DNA of 64,000 nt from Cavenderia fasciculata (taxonomy: Eukaryota > Evosea > Eumycetozoa > Acytosteliales > Cavenderiaceae): contig NW_004457736.1 in NCBI RefSeq assembly GCF_000203815.1, forward strand, positions 992,001 to 1,056,000, given 5' to 3'. The notes under the pieces were generated by a model. It did not search any database and was not told the origin of the DNA. It worked only from the letters and a program-made list of their open reading frames with translations. Position numbers and translations under genes: made by a program. This document shows, piece by piece, positions 53,646 through 64,000 of the stretch (positions within the stretch are counted from its first letter, which is position 1; each line of letters starts with the position of its first letter).

Positions 53646-55339
53646 ATGAAAGAACAACAACTACAACAATCTGATCAACTGATGGTCAAAGTCAAGATAG
53701 CACTCAATAACAAGGTTGTGCGAGACACTATATTTCGTTATGTTGGAGTGGTCAATAAGACCATACACTCAAGTAGTCGTATACTAGCAAGAGGAAGAGA
53801 TATGATAGAGGATGCTAAACGACCGGATACTAAACTAATGATGATCGGACAGTTTGCAATGCCTCTTGACACGTTTGTCAGATACTATCTACCGGTTGCC
53901 GAGACTGTGACGCAAAGAGTTAGATGCCAAGCAATCGAAATGTACTGTGCACATCGATCTGCTCAATTAGACACACTACTCTTTCTTATCGCGTGGGCAA
54001 ACTATCCAATACGCGAGCGTAATATAGTCGACTATGCATGTAGTGGTGGCCACGTGGCTATTGTCCAATACCTATTAAAAAACAATGCAATGGCTTCTAA
54101 ACTGGCACTGGACAATGCATGTAGTGGTGGAAGTCTAGAGATTGTACAATTGTTACATACCATGAATAAAGGGCTATCCTCAGGGAGTCCACTGAATTTG
54201 GCAGCAACCAAAGGCCATTTAGAAATCTGCAAGTGGCTTACAATCAACAGAAAAGATGGGTGTACGACATCAGCTATGGATAATGCCGCATCTATGGGTT
54301 ATCTCAGTGTCGTTGAGTTCCTCCACACGCATCGTAAAGAGGGGTGTACCACATTGGCCATGACAGAGGCTGCTTCCAACGGCCACTATCAAGTGGTTAA
54401 GTTTTTGCACACTCATAGATCGGAAGGATGTAGTAGCCATGCAATGGACGGTGCAGCAAAAAATGGCCACCTAAAAATCGTAAAGTTTCTGCACAAGCAC
54501 CGTAGAGAGGGGTGTTCATCAAATGCAATACAATACGCAGCGTCAAGAAGTGACATTGACATGGTCATATTCCTAAAACATAACCGTACCGAAGGATATT
54601 ATTCCAATGCTATCATGGATGCTTGTAAATTTGGAAGTCTTGATATTGTCCAACTCCTCTATCCAAAATTCGAATCAAATGTTTTAGTTAGAGAAATGGT
54701 TTGTAGTAAACATAAATAATATTTATTTATTTATTTATTTTATTAATATTAATAATCATTTTTTAAATGTATTTACCCTAGGCAATAACAACATGTATAG
54801 AGTATGATCGATTTAATATTTTTAAATGGTTGTATGCAACTAGCTCTATTGACATGAGTTTAAAATTCACTCAAGATTCACTTGAAAAGGGAGCAAAAAT
54901 GGGTAGATTGGATATTATACAATGGTATAATGACAATACACAAGGTCTAGAAGGTAGTTTGGACTGGAAAAATATGATAAAGTTGTCAGCTGAAAATGGA
55001 AGATGTGATATTATAGAATGGCTACACAAAAACAAAAAGGAATTGGTTTGGACAACATATGCGATGGACAAGGCTGCTGCTATTGGATCCATTGAAACAG
55101 TGGTCTTTTTACATAATAATCGATCAGAGGGATGCACAACCAATGCTATGGATCTGGCCGCCAAGAATCAAAAATTGGAAATGTGTATTTGGTTGAGAGA
55201 AAATCGAAGTGAAGGTTGCACAGTCGAAGCTATTCGAACTGCTTTTTGTTATAATCGTAAACCATTTATGGATTTTTTCAAAAAGTATTATAGTGATACC
55301 CATAGTTCTTATTTTGATCCCTCGTTCATTAAAAAATAA
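53646..55339 (+). CDS. ankyrin-repeat protein (two exons)
   Basis: Exons 53646-54698 and 54782-55339 join in phase 0 (GTTTGT...CCTAG), giving 536 residues. The N-terminal non-repeat region has IGQFAMPLDTFVRYYLPVAE and MYCAHRSAQLDTLLFLIAW, the same blocks as in the 3543-5649 gene, so the two are distant paralogs. About 12 ankyrin repeats follow, with the signature LHTHRxEGCTTxAMDxAAxxGH. The intron interrupts the repeat series, and exon 2 resumes with AITTCIEYDRFNIFKWLYAT. The C-terminus is short and charged (FFKKYYSDTHSSYF). Expected role: protein interaction scaffold. An upstream TTG at 53637 would add three residues but is not a normal start. Confidence 0.85.
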
Positions 55340-55396
55340 TAAATAAAGAGTGGAGAAAATTGATGATCGATTATTGGAACATATTATTTATTAAGT

Positions 55397-57461
55397 TTAA
55401 ATTAAAATGACAATGATGGATAACGAGAGGAGAATGGTGAAAAGAGAGAATGATATAGAGGAAGAATTACTAGTTTTGGAATCGGAATCAGATTGTGAAT
55501 TGTCACCACCTGGAACTACTGTTGTATCGGGTTTGATACTCAATTGACCATTTTCAATGGAACAGGACATTCCACCAGCACGACAGACAATAGATGAAGC
55601 TTGACAAACAATTTCATGTGGAGCTGAACATCTGGTAGATGAGGAGCTCAAGAGACCTAGACATTGGAATCCGCCTGGTGTATTACATTCACTGATACCT
55701 TGAGAGGTACAATTGATTGGAGTGCCACCTGGATACTGGACCTTGAGTTTACCTGAACGACTCAATGTACATGTGACATCAGACTCGTCTGATGACGAAG
55801 TTGATGACGAAGAGGAGGGAGAGGATGAGGAATTATCAAATGGTTGGAAATAAACAATAGTATTGTTATAGATAACATTGTTGATAGCACCGATGACATT
55901 GTGGTATCCACCATTAACTGGGTAGTTGTTGCCAAGTGAACACAACAAAATAGTCGATGTAAAGTAGGTGACTCCACACTTAACCGAACGACCACTATTG
56001 ATCATTGTAATATTGACACTCGAAGAGGAGTTACCAAAATATCCTCTGACTTCAAGTCCCAATGGATAAAAAGTAGGAAGGAAAGAACTAAAGGTAAAGG
56101 TTGGGGTTGCAGATGCTAAAAAAAATACATTAAATATTAATATGAAGTAAAGTTTGTATCAATAATAATAATAGATTACATACGAATATAAACAGTAGAG
56201 TATAAACCGTAATAGGGACTTTCTAGGTAGACTTGATAGGTAGTGTTGGTTGTTGGACGTTGGCCATTTGCTAAGTGGCAAGTAACATAGGACGGGCCGG
56301 CAGATGTGATGAAACACTCAATCCATCTGTTTGGGATGTAGAGTACAACTCTCATACCATCAGTACTATGATTGTTGGAAAGATCATTACCAGTGATTCT
56401 GAATGAGTTGAGAGTGCTGTTGTAGGAGACGTTGGAGATTGAATAATTGACAGTACCAAAGTAGAGGGTACCATTAAGTCGAGCAATGTCTCCAACTTGG
56501 ATAGTGACAACCTTGGTGCCAACTGGACGTGGGATGATGTTGGCAACACTACATGTGATAGTGGAACTGTCGGAACTGACAAGTGGGCATGCAGTATATT
56601 GATCAATCCACACAGACACAGATTCGAACCCGAAATAGCCTCTAGCACTTATTATATTCGATTCATTATTAAAAGAAAGACTTGCCAAAGTGTAAGGGTG
56701 AGATGCTAAATAATAATAATAATAATAAATAAAGAAGGGGAGGGGTTAGTGAATGACAATGATTTGAATGAATTTTAAGAATAGGTATGTATGTACATAC
56801 TAATATTGACAGTTGAGTAAATAGTGGCAAAACTATTTCGATAGTAGACGATATACGAACCGGCTGGTACACGCTGGTTCAATTGGCAATCGAGTAATGA
56901 ATGACTGACATATTCAACAGAGCAGAGAACCCATTCAGATCTGTCGCGTGAGATATAGACGGATGTTTCACTGATACTACCAGTGTCGTTGAGAACACCA
57001 TTGATTCTAATTTTGTTTGGAGCGTAGTTGTAGGTAACATTGGAGATTGAATAAACCTTGTTAAAGTATAGTGTGTCATTCACAAGAACATAGTTACCAA
57101 TTGTGACGGTGACCAACTTGTTGCCCGCAGTATTTCCAGGTGTACTACCAAAATTACATATGAAATTGGTGCCGTTGAAGCTGACAAGTTGACATGGGGT
57201 GTATTGATCAATCGTCACAGAGACTATTGATTGATTGGTCCCGAAATATCCCTCTGCAACTAGTACATTGTTGTCTTGTATCACACTTGCCACAGTGTAA
57301 TTTGATGCTAAATGAATGAATGAATGAATGAACGAAAAAAAGCATTGTGAGTGGTGATGAAACTAAAGAGCGAGTTAATAATACATACATTGAGCATCAA
57401 CACCAAGGTGCAACAAGTAGACTGTGGCCAATAAAAATATAAACTGTATTGATTTATACAT
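55397..57461 (-). CDS. surface protein with repeated IPT/TIG-like domains and GPI signal
   Basis: Exons 57461-57389, 57307-56801, 56705-56184 and 56115-55397, every junction phase 1 (GTATGT...TTTAG), giving 606 residues. Exon 1 is a signal peptide (QFIFLLATVYLLHLGVDA). Exons 2 and 3 each encode one unit of about 170 residues: YTxAS, ARGYFG or AEGYFG, xxVxxDQYTxCxLVS, NGTLYF, YSISNVxYN, ending xxYSTVYI. Exon 4 has a shorter unit (EVRGYFGNSSSSVNITM) plus a Ser-rich linker and a ten-Cys segment. The units look like paired IPT/TIG immunoglobulin-like folds, as in dictyostelid cell-surface adhesion proteins. The last 20 residues are hydrophobic after a Ser/Asn spacer (SLFTILLSLSIIVILI), consistent with a GPI-anchor signal. 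N-glycosylation sites are frequent. Confidence 0.75.
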
Positions 57462-57805
57462 TCTATTCTATTCTAGATAACAACAAGTTATAAAGAACAG
57501 AAATCGAATCTAAAGGAAGAAGACGGTCATTGTCTTTTTTTTTTTTTTTTTTCCTCCCTTATTGCTACTACGTAGGCAACATTACAAGAAATTTTTATAG
57601 GCAAACTTAAGTCCGTCAGCCCAGGGTTTCGAATCAAGATCTTCAGATGCGATGACCAAGTGATGCAATCCCCTGGACATTGTGATCCACCTTCTGCATT
57701 ACTTTACAAACTGTCAGCGATTGTCAGGTACAATTGATTGGATGTGTCACCCAGATTATCGAGACTGTGTTGGGATCGTCAACCATTTATCAAAAAAGAA
57801 TTATA
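57462..57805. other. upstream region of the surface-protein gene
   Basis: Contains a 15-base T run near 57535, then a GC-richer stretch (57590-57780) with scattered coding-like sequence but no sustained frame. It may be part of the decayed ankyrin copy that ends immediately downstream. Confidence 0.4.
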
Positions 57806-57872
57806 ATTATAGTGATACTCATAGTTCTTATTTTGATCTCTCTAGGAATTCACTAAAAAATAATAATAATAA
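57806..57872 (+). pseudogene. relic of the 3' end of an ankyrin gene
   Basis: TTATAGTGATACTCATAGTT, continuing CTTATTTTGATC, matches 55288-55325 at the end of the ankyrin gene with very few differences and encodes the same YSDTHSSYFD. An AAAAAATAATAA end follows in both. The rest of the ankyrin gene is not present, so this is a small duplicated 3' fragment. Confidence 0.8.
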
Positions 57873-58126
57873 AAGAGAGAGATCTAGATTCTAGATCTAG
57901 ATAGAGTTTTAGATTTATATCTGATAGCTAAGAAGTATAAAAAACTAAAATTGTGAATACTTTATAACCTACTCTCTCCCAAAATATTGAAACCAAAGTT
58001 TTTGTTTGATTATAGTTTGAAAATTAAATACATATATATATTTATATATATATTATATATAATATAAATATTATTCAAGAGAATGGAAAATAATAATAAC
58101 AATACTTTTTTAGAGACATTGAATCA

Positions 58127-58526
58127 ATGAATCAGACATTGAAGGAAAATAGTCAAAGATCCTTAGTGGTAGGAAATGATCAATTTAATGAGGTTGGAAT
58201 AGATATCCAAATACCTTCTTATATGGAGACTTTCCATATCTTGGTAGCTAGAGAACAAGCTCGAAGACTCGGGGATATAAACCAAAAACAAGTAAATACC
58301 AGGTTGTTATTATTGCCATCTACTAAACCTAAACGTGAATATGACCACCATTTATCCTTTGATTACTTGGTTATTTTTCATGACCCTCAAGTGGAACATG
58401 TATTTAACCAATTTGTACCACCCATCATTGGTGACTATCCAACTGGTCCCAAAAAGATAAATGTAGAGTAAGTTTAAAAAAATCACAATTCCTTAGAACT
58501 TACAACTCATGACACTAATACATCTG

Positions 58527-58571
<45 letters not shown>

Positions 58572-58714
58572 ATCTATCTAGTGCAATGACAGAAATAGAG
58601 ATTGTTAGGATGGCAATATTTTATTGTGACAGATTCACGATCTTGGCAACAGACACTTTGCCTGCTAAAAGAAAGAAATTTTCAAACTTTTTGAAATATC
58701 AACTCGTTAGATAG
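58127..58714 (+). CDS. small orphan protein (two exons)
   Basis: Exons 58127-58467 and 58582-58714 join in phase 2 (GTAAGT...TCTAG), giving 157 residues. The peptide has a mixed alpha/beta look: QIPSYMETFHILVAREQARR, DYLVIFHDPQVEHVFNQFVPP, IEIVRMAIFYCDRFTI, with a basic C-terminus. No signal peptide, membrane segment or known motif. Coding character is good (codon bias, clean splice, stop at 58712-58714) even though I cannot assign a family. An ATG at 58084 is blocked by an in-frame stop. The intron is filled with a TATC microsatellite that runs up to the acceptor. Confidence 0.65.
58525..58580. repeat. (TATC)n microsatellite in an intron
   Basis: About 13 TATC units; the final TCTAG doubles as the splice acceptor of the small orphan gene. 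Confidence 0.95.
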
Positions 58715-58933
58715 AACTTTATTATTATTATTGATAGATTAGTTAAGTTCCATTTAAGAAGAATATTCAATAAATTATTGTTACAATCTATCTTTTTTTT
58801 ATCTTAAAAAATAGAAAATTCAAAAATCGACCAATAGAGTATTTTTAGTCTGTTGAACTTCATTCAATTAATATTAATTCAAAGAGATAGAAGAGAGAGA
58901 GAGAGAGAGACAGATATATAGAACAAGAAGGAG

Positions 58934-61817
58934 ATGTTTAGTAAGAAATATAAAGATGTATTTGAACAAGAGGAAGGAGATAGCAAATCAAATGGCAACA
59001 AAAAACAAGACAACTATGATGACTATGAATTCGATGAAGACGAATTAATGAAAGATAGTAGTGATGATGATGATGACGACGATGATGATAGTAGCGATGA
59101 TGATGATGATCATCATCAAGATAAAGATGGTGTTCATATTCAATCAACTGAAAATGTTGAACATTTAGAAATCAAAGTAAGATTCAAACATATCATTCAT
59201 TGCAATGAACCACATCATATCATATCTTATTTTAAAACTAACATATCTCTCTCTTTTTTTTTGTATATAGTTAAGAGAAAATCAATACAACTTTGATTTA
59301 CATATAGAATATATTGATGCTTTAAAAAAGGCAAAGCTATTGGATCGTCTAAGAGAGGCTAGATTTGCAGCCCAACGATTATTCCCATTACCTCTCTCGG
59401 TTTGGGTATCATGGTTATCCGATGAACAACAACTATCATCACCTCTTCAAGAACAAGAAAAAATAGATTTATTTGAAAAAGCAATTAATGATTATTTATG
59501 TATGTTAAATCAAATCATATCATTATTATTATATCATTTTCATTTTACTAACTTCTTTTTATTTTTTAATTTAATTTTAGCAATTAATGTTTGGGTACAA
59601 TATTGTAAATTTATAGAAAATCAAGTTATATCAAATTTGGGAGGAGATATTAAAAGTGGAGAAGATGAAAGATTAAAAAGAGTACGTGATATGTATGAAA
59701 GAGCAGTCATTGCATGCTCGGATCACATGGTCGATAGTTTCAAGTTGTGGAATACCTACCGAACATTTGAACAACAAGTATTGGCAATGATCCCAACCGA
59801 AGCAACCGAGGATATCAAGACCAAACAATTGGCAAGAATCAGATCAATCTATCAAAGACAATTATCATGTCCACAAATGAATCTTGAACAAACCTATCAA
59901 GATTATGAACAATGGGAACAAAGTCAAGTCAATTCTTCTTCCTCCTCCTCCTCCTCTGCCGCCGCTACCAATATACAAACAAGATATCAATTAGCATTAA
60001 AAGTAATAGAGGATAGAAAAGATTATGAAAAGGCAGTGGTTGATGCCAAGACGACCGGTGAAGGAGGATCTACATTGGAAAAATGGCAAGAATATATTGG
60101 ATTTGAAAAAAAGGATCAGTCAAAGAAACTAAACAGAATAGCTATACTCTACGAACGAGCATTGCAAGAAAACTATTTTGTCTTTGATTTGTGGAAACAG
60201 TATTTGGGATTCTTGGAGCACGATTTCAAGGCTCCAAGTGCCACCATTTTCTCGGTTTTGGAACGAGCATCGCGTAATGTGTATTGGTCAGGGGACATTT
60301 GGAGTATCTACATGTCACGTTTGGAAAAGTATAGTGACAAGGACGATATGATTCTCAAGGTCGATCAAGTGTTTGAGAGAGCTTTGGTGGCAGGCTTGTC
60401 GGGTCCGACCGAATATCAACACATCTTTTCAACACGATTCGATATCTTGTGGCGTCACCAAAAGAAGGAGGGTGGTGCTGGTGCACCATTGTTGGACGAA
60501 GAAAAAGTAAACATGTTTGAACAACATTTCCAAAAAGAATACGAAGTGCTTGTAAGCTTGGGAATGGACGTGTCAGAGAGTTTGATGTTCCGTGCCAAAT
60601 TCGAGGCCTATCAACTCGACAATAGCACGTTGGCCGATCAAACATTCCAACTGTTGTATGCCGGTGCACCACATCTCTATCATCTAGTGGACGAGTACAT
60701 TCGCTTCAAGATTACAAAGCAAAAGGATATTGACGGTGCGCGTGAAATTTACAAAAAGGCGGTCAAGACAATTGCAGAGACGTCGCGTATCTGGCAAGAC
60801 TGGCTCAATTTCGAGCGTGTCTATGGTACGTTGCAAACGTCTGATCATGCGACACACGTCTACCAAGACACTGTCCAACGATACCAAGCCAAACAACAAA
60901 AAGAATTTGAAAAGCAAAAACTCCAACAAGCACAACAAAGAAAGGCACTCGAAGACAAGAAACGTAAAAAGGAAGAGAAACAAGAGGGAGGAAAAGCATT
61001 GGGTGCCGGCGACGGACGTGGTTCACTTAAAAAGAAAAAGATTGAAAAGACGACCATCTACATTTCAGGTCTTCCCTTTTCCGCACATTCAAATGATCTC
61101 GTAAAGATGATCAACGAACGTGTTGGTGACTTGAAAGAAGTGCATTTAGTGTCAGACAAGAATGGTAAATCCAAGGGTATTGCCTTTGCCGAATTTAACA
61201 CGAGCGATGCTGCCCAAAAATGTATCGACACGTTACACGGTGACATAACATTCAACGAAAAGCATCCAATCAATGTTACCTACTCGAAAAAAGAATTTAA
61301 ACAACAAAGTGAACAAGAAAAGAATACACAACTACACTTTGAACAAGAACAAAAACGTTTGGCACAAATCGAAATCAACTTTGAAAATAGTGAAGGAAAG
61401 ACTGTTTTCATTAACAATCTTTCGAGTAATGTCACAAAAGAAAAACTTCAATCATTTATTGAAAGTAATGGTGCCACTGTATCGGATGTACGTGTCATTG
61501 TAAAGGCTCGTCCATTTGCCTATGTCGATTTGCCTACCCCGGAACAAGTCCAAAACGCCCTTAAACTCAACAACAAGTATTTCCTTGGTAATTACATGCG
61601 TGTTGCCTTGTCCAAACCACCACCTGGTAGTGCTCCAAGAGAACATAAACCAAATCCAAACAAGACTGAAATTGTTGCCAATCCATTTGATTCAAAACCA
61701 GGTGATGAAGAGATGACAACTAGTACAACTTCAACAACAACCGCAGTTCCCACTAGAAAACCAGTATTATTTATTCCAAGAGGTTTAAAAAAAGCCCCAG
61801 CAACTTCAAATAAATAA
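58934..61817 (+). CDS. sart3: SART3 / p110, U4/U6 snRNP recycling factor
   Basis: Exons 58934-59176, 59271-59499 and 59581-61817 join in phases 0 and 1, giving 902 residues. An acidic Asp-rich N-terminus (about 35-65) is followed by HAT repeats from about 85 to 560 (VWVQYCKFIENQ, LWNTYRTFEQQV, LWKQYLGFLEHD, IWQDWLNFERVYG). Next comes a Lys/Glu/Gln-rich coiled-coil and nuclear-localisation segment (about 575-640). Two RRMs follow: TTIYISGLPFSAHSNDLVKM with KGIAFAEF (from about 648), and KTVFINNLSSNVTKEKLQSF (from about 762). The C-terminal RKPVLFIPRGLKKA resembles the Lsm-interaction motif. SART3 rejoins U4 and U6 snRNPs after splicing. Domain order and length match the family. The second intron is 81 nt and lacks stops, so retention would add 27 residues. 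Confidence 0.9.
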
Positions 61818-61871
61818 TTAAATTAAAAATTGGGATAAATAATTTATTTAATTATTTAATTATTTAATCGA

Positions 61872-64000
61872 TTAGTTATAATCCCAAACTTTAATAGTAT
61901 GATCACTACTACAACTAACAAGTTTATCCTTTTTAAATTCTAGCCAATCGACGCTACCAGTATGTTGACCAAGAGTGTACAGATAACTGTTTCCAGGTTT
62001 GTCAAGATCCCAAACCTTGATTTTGTTGTCCAATCCACCACTGACCATTCGATTATCTTTGACTTGGAAATGTTTGATTGATTTGGTGTGACCTTTGAAT
62101 ACCTTTGAACAGGTAAGTTGTGAAAATGATTGTTGTTGTTGGTCACCGAGAACTACTGGTGCTAGTTGCTGTTGTTGTTGTTGTTGTCCAATATTTAAAT
62201 CCCAACTATGTAGATTGTTACAAGAAGAGGTGTAGATGACGTTGTTTCTAAATTGTATGTGCCATACTGGACAGCATAGAGGGTTAGAGAGCATAGCTTG
62301 TAACGAGCCTGTTCGTAGGTTCCAAACCGAGATGGTCCCATTATTGTGTCCAGACGCTACATTCCAGTTGGGGTTGGACGGTGAGAATCCCTGATGATTG
62401 ATTTGAAGGCAATGAACGGGGGAATTGGATGCCATGGTATGGATGTGCTTGCCAGTGCGGATATCCCAGATACGACAGGTTCGGTCTTGGGCACCACTGA
62501 CGATTAAATTCTCATTGGCCATTTGTACATAGTAGATGCGTCCAGAGTGTCCGAGTAGTGACATGGTCTGTTGACCAGTGCTCATGTCCCATAGACGTAC
62601 GGTCTTGTCGTCACCACCACTCACCAAAACATTGTCGCTGTTAAACTCTAGCATCCACACTGACCCTTGGTGGCCTTTGAATGTCGACATGCACTTGCCA
62701 GTATTACTCGACCAAATCTTGAGAGTACTGTCATCCGAGCCACTGACGACTACGTCACGCTCAAAATGGAACGAGTTGATAACGTCTGTATGACCAACCA
62801 ACGTGTGTTGGCACACTCCCTCTTCAATATCCCATACCTTCATGACACCGTCCTCTGAACCACTGACCAAAGTTTGTTTGTGAAACTGTACACCCCAAAC
62901 ACCTTCTTGGTGTCCATACAATGTGTGTACTGAGCATCTACCCTTTTTCCAATTCTTTTCTACAATGACTCGCTTTTGGAATAAATGTTGGTACGACTTT
63001 TGTTGTTGTTGTAATTGATTATGTGCTTGTGGTTGGTATGATGGTAGCTTTGATTTCTTTTTGTTACTCCAATTCAATGCCGACCAATGTTGTTTGTACA
63101 GTTGTTTCCAAATCACAAATACGCTACTAATTTCCTTTACATTGCGATTGACAGATTGTAACTGGCAAATATCTCTATAATCCAAAAAACTAAATACATG
63201 TACCATTATTTCAAATGGTAATAATAATTCCATATTTGATAATTCACTAGTTATCTTTCTATTCATATTATTATTATTTAATTTATGATAATATTGTAAA
63301 TTATTATTATTAGGTTGTTCTGTAGACATTATTAAATCATTATCATTATCAATGTTTAACTCTGGAACTAATTGAGTATCGTTATTATAATTACAATTAT
63401 AATTATTATTCTTATTATTGTCAGGTGCATTGTCATATAGTTCTTCTATTGCTATTAAATTGTTTAAAGTGGATGAAGTCGATGAATAATAAATTCCACC
63501 ATTATTATTATTATTTAAATTATTCTTTATATTTTTGTTATTATCGGTATTATGGTGTGACATTTTTTGTTTCTTCCATTCTGTATTATTATTATCTTTG
63601 AATTCTAATCTTTTATTTGTAGATGTAATCGATGAAAATCCATTTCTCCATTGTTGAAATAAATTTGGAAATGAGAATCCTCCTCCTCCACCACCACTCG
63701 TATTATTATTATTATTATTATTTGTAGTTGAGCAAGTAGGGGTTTGCTCGTCCATAGAAGAGGAGGATGAGGAATTGTTGTTGGAATGTGAAATTAATCT
63801 TGACATGGATAATATATCCTCCAAGTCTTGTGCTACTACTTGTTCTTCTTCTTCTTCCTCGTAGTTTATTATTCTTTGTAGTTGTTGTTCCTCCTCGTCC
63901 TCGTATTCTATGTCTTGGTCGTCGTCGTCGTCGTCGTAGTCTTCGTCGTTGTTGATTTGTTTCTTTTTAGTGATTAATAAAGTTGTCAAAATATTGATTA
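61872..64000 (-). CDS. F-box/WD40 protein, Cdc4/FBXW7-like (5' end open)
   Basis: The open frame runs to the right edge, so the N-terminus is not certain; the first in-frame ATG inside the window is at 63806 and the frame stays open upstream of it. The N-terminal region is Asp/Glu- and Asn-rich. The F-box is LLPFEIMVHVFSFLDYRDIC, then QLQSVNRNVKEISSVFVIWK. Eight WD repeats follow (for example GHQEGVWGVQFHKQTLVSGS, EDGVMKVWD; GHQGSVWMLEF; VSGGDDKTVRLWD; VSGGLDNKIKVWD; VSCSSDHTIKVWDYN), the eight-bladed propeller count of Cdc4/FBXW7. These are SCF ubiquitin-ligase receptors for phosphorylated substrates. The dictyostelid FbxA protein has the same domain pair but is longer. The gene converges with SART3 with only 54 bases between stops. 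Confidence 0.85.
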   Translation of the reverse strand, partial: INILTTLLITKKKQINNDEDYDDDDDDQDIEYEDEEEQQLQRIINYEEEEEEQVVAQDLEDILSMSRLISHSNNNSSSSSSMDEQTPTCSTTNNNNNNNTSGGGGGGFSFPNLFQQWRNGFSSITSTNKRLEFKDNNNTEWKKQKMSHHNTDNNKNIKNNLNNNNNGGIYYSSTSSTLNNLIAIEELYDNAPDNNKNNNYNCNYNNDTQLVPELNIDNDNDLIMSTEQPNNNNLQYYHKLNNNNMNRKITSELSNMELLLPFEIMVHVFSFLDYRDICQLQSVNRNVKEISSVFVIWKQLYKQHWSALNWSNKKKSKLPSYQPQAHNQLQQQQKSYQHLFQKRVIVEKNWKKGRCSVHTLYGHQEGVWGVQFHKQTLVSGSEDGVMKVWDIEEGVCQHTLVGHTDVINSFHFERDVVVSGSDDSTLKIWSSNTGKCMSTFKGHQGSVWMLEFNSDNVLVSGGDDKTVRLWDMSTGQQTMSLLGHSGRIYYVQMANENLIVSGAQDRTCRIWDIRTGKHIHTMASNSPVHCLQINHQGFSPSNPNWNVASGHNNGTISVWNLRTGSLQAMLSNPLCCPVWHIQFRNNVIYTSSCNNLHSWDLNIGQQQQQQQLAPVVLGDQQQQSFSQLTCSKVFKGHTKSIKHFQVKDNRMVSGGLDNKIKVWDLDKPGNSYLYTLGQHTGSVDWLEFKKDKLVSCSSDHTIKVWDYN

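Noticed and set aside
60684-61104. Overlapping ORFs in SART3
   Set aside because: Shadows of the SART3 frame caused by its GC-richer codons.

Overview
This 64 kb window is nuclear DNA of a dictyostelid social amoeba. The base composition is very AT-rich between genes. Introns are short with GTAAGT/GTATGT donors and T-rich TTTAG acceptors. Proteins carry long Asn, Gln, Ser and Thr runs, and there are many F-box/leucine-rich, FNIP-like and ankyrin families. The family mix (F-box proteins starting MSLLKLSNLLLLHIISQ, ankyrin repeats reading HNRTEGCTTNAMD) fits a group 1 species such as Cavenderia (Dictyostelium) fasciculata; that assignment is inference. The window holds about 20 apparently intact or near-intact genes, one tRNA gene, one 100-N assembly gap and many decayed gene copies.

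Layout. 0-8.9 kb: the tail of a probable fatty-acid elongase, an acid-ceramidase/NAAA-like amidase, a four-pass membrane protein, an ankyrin-repeat gene, an HTH plus endonuclease/exonuclease/phosphatase (EEP) gene, and a Cys-rich secreted protein. 9-24 kb: a tandem cluster of F-box/FNIP-like genes, some broken, interrupted by a Fanzor (eukaryotic TnpB)-like remnant beside the gap and by a decayed bulb-lectin gene welded to one F-box gene. 24-33 kb: an RI-type LRR protein, tRNA-Arg(ACG), a gene with two HNH-like modules, a cytochrome P450 and a glutathione S-transferase. 33-37 kb: Mediator subunit 16. 38.5-44.5 kb: a second tandem array of a different F-box-like family, with an intact copy at one end, a nearly intact one at the other, and two ruined copies between. 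44.5-64 kb: an exportin-1-like karyopherin, a secreted Leu/Gly/Asn repeat protein, a class II eIF4E (4EHP-like), a second ankyrin gene, a multi-domain surface protein with symmetric phase-1 exons, a small orphan, SART3, and an F-box/WD40 protein.

Working picture. Core housekeeping genes (med16, exportin, eIF4E2-like, SART3) are intact and multi-exonic. Between them lie lineage-specific F-box and ankyrin families evolving by tandem duplication, deletion, frameshift and scattering of short relics. F-box/LRR, F-box/WD40 and FNIP-like proteins would be expected to act as substrate adaptors of SCF ubiquitin ligases, so the window is rich in possible substrate receptors. The most unusual items are the Fanzor-like remnant, the HTH-EEP protein with a 37-residue tandem duplication, the paired HNH-like gene, the F-box/lectin chimera, the Leu-Gly repeat protein with a mutually compensating frameshift block, and the exon-per-domain surface protein.

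Splice sites were read by eye and checked for phase. In two genes (glutathione S-transferase, and the ORF upstream of the HNH-like gene) the phases do not close with the visible GT-AG sites. Single-base lesions reported here could be real or assembly errors.
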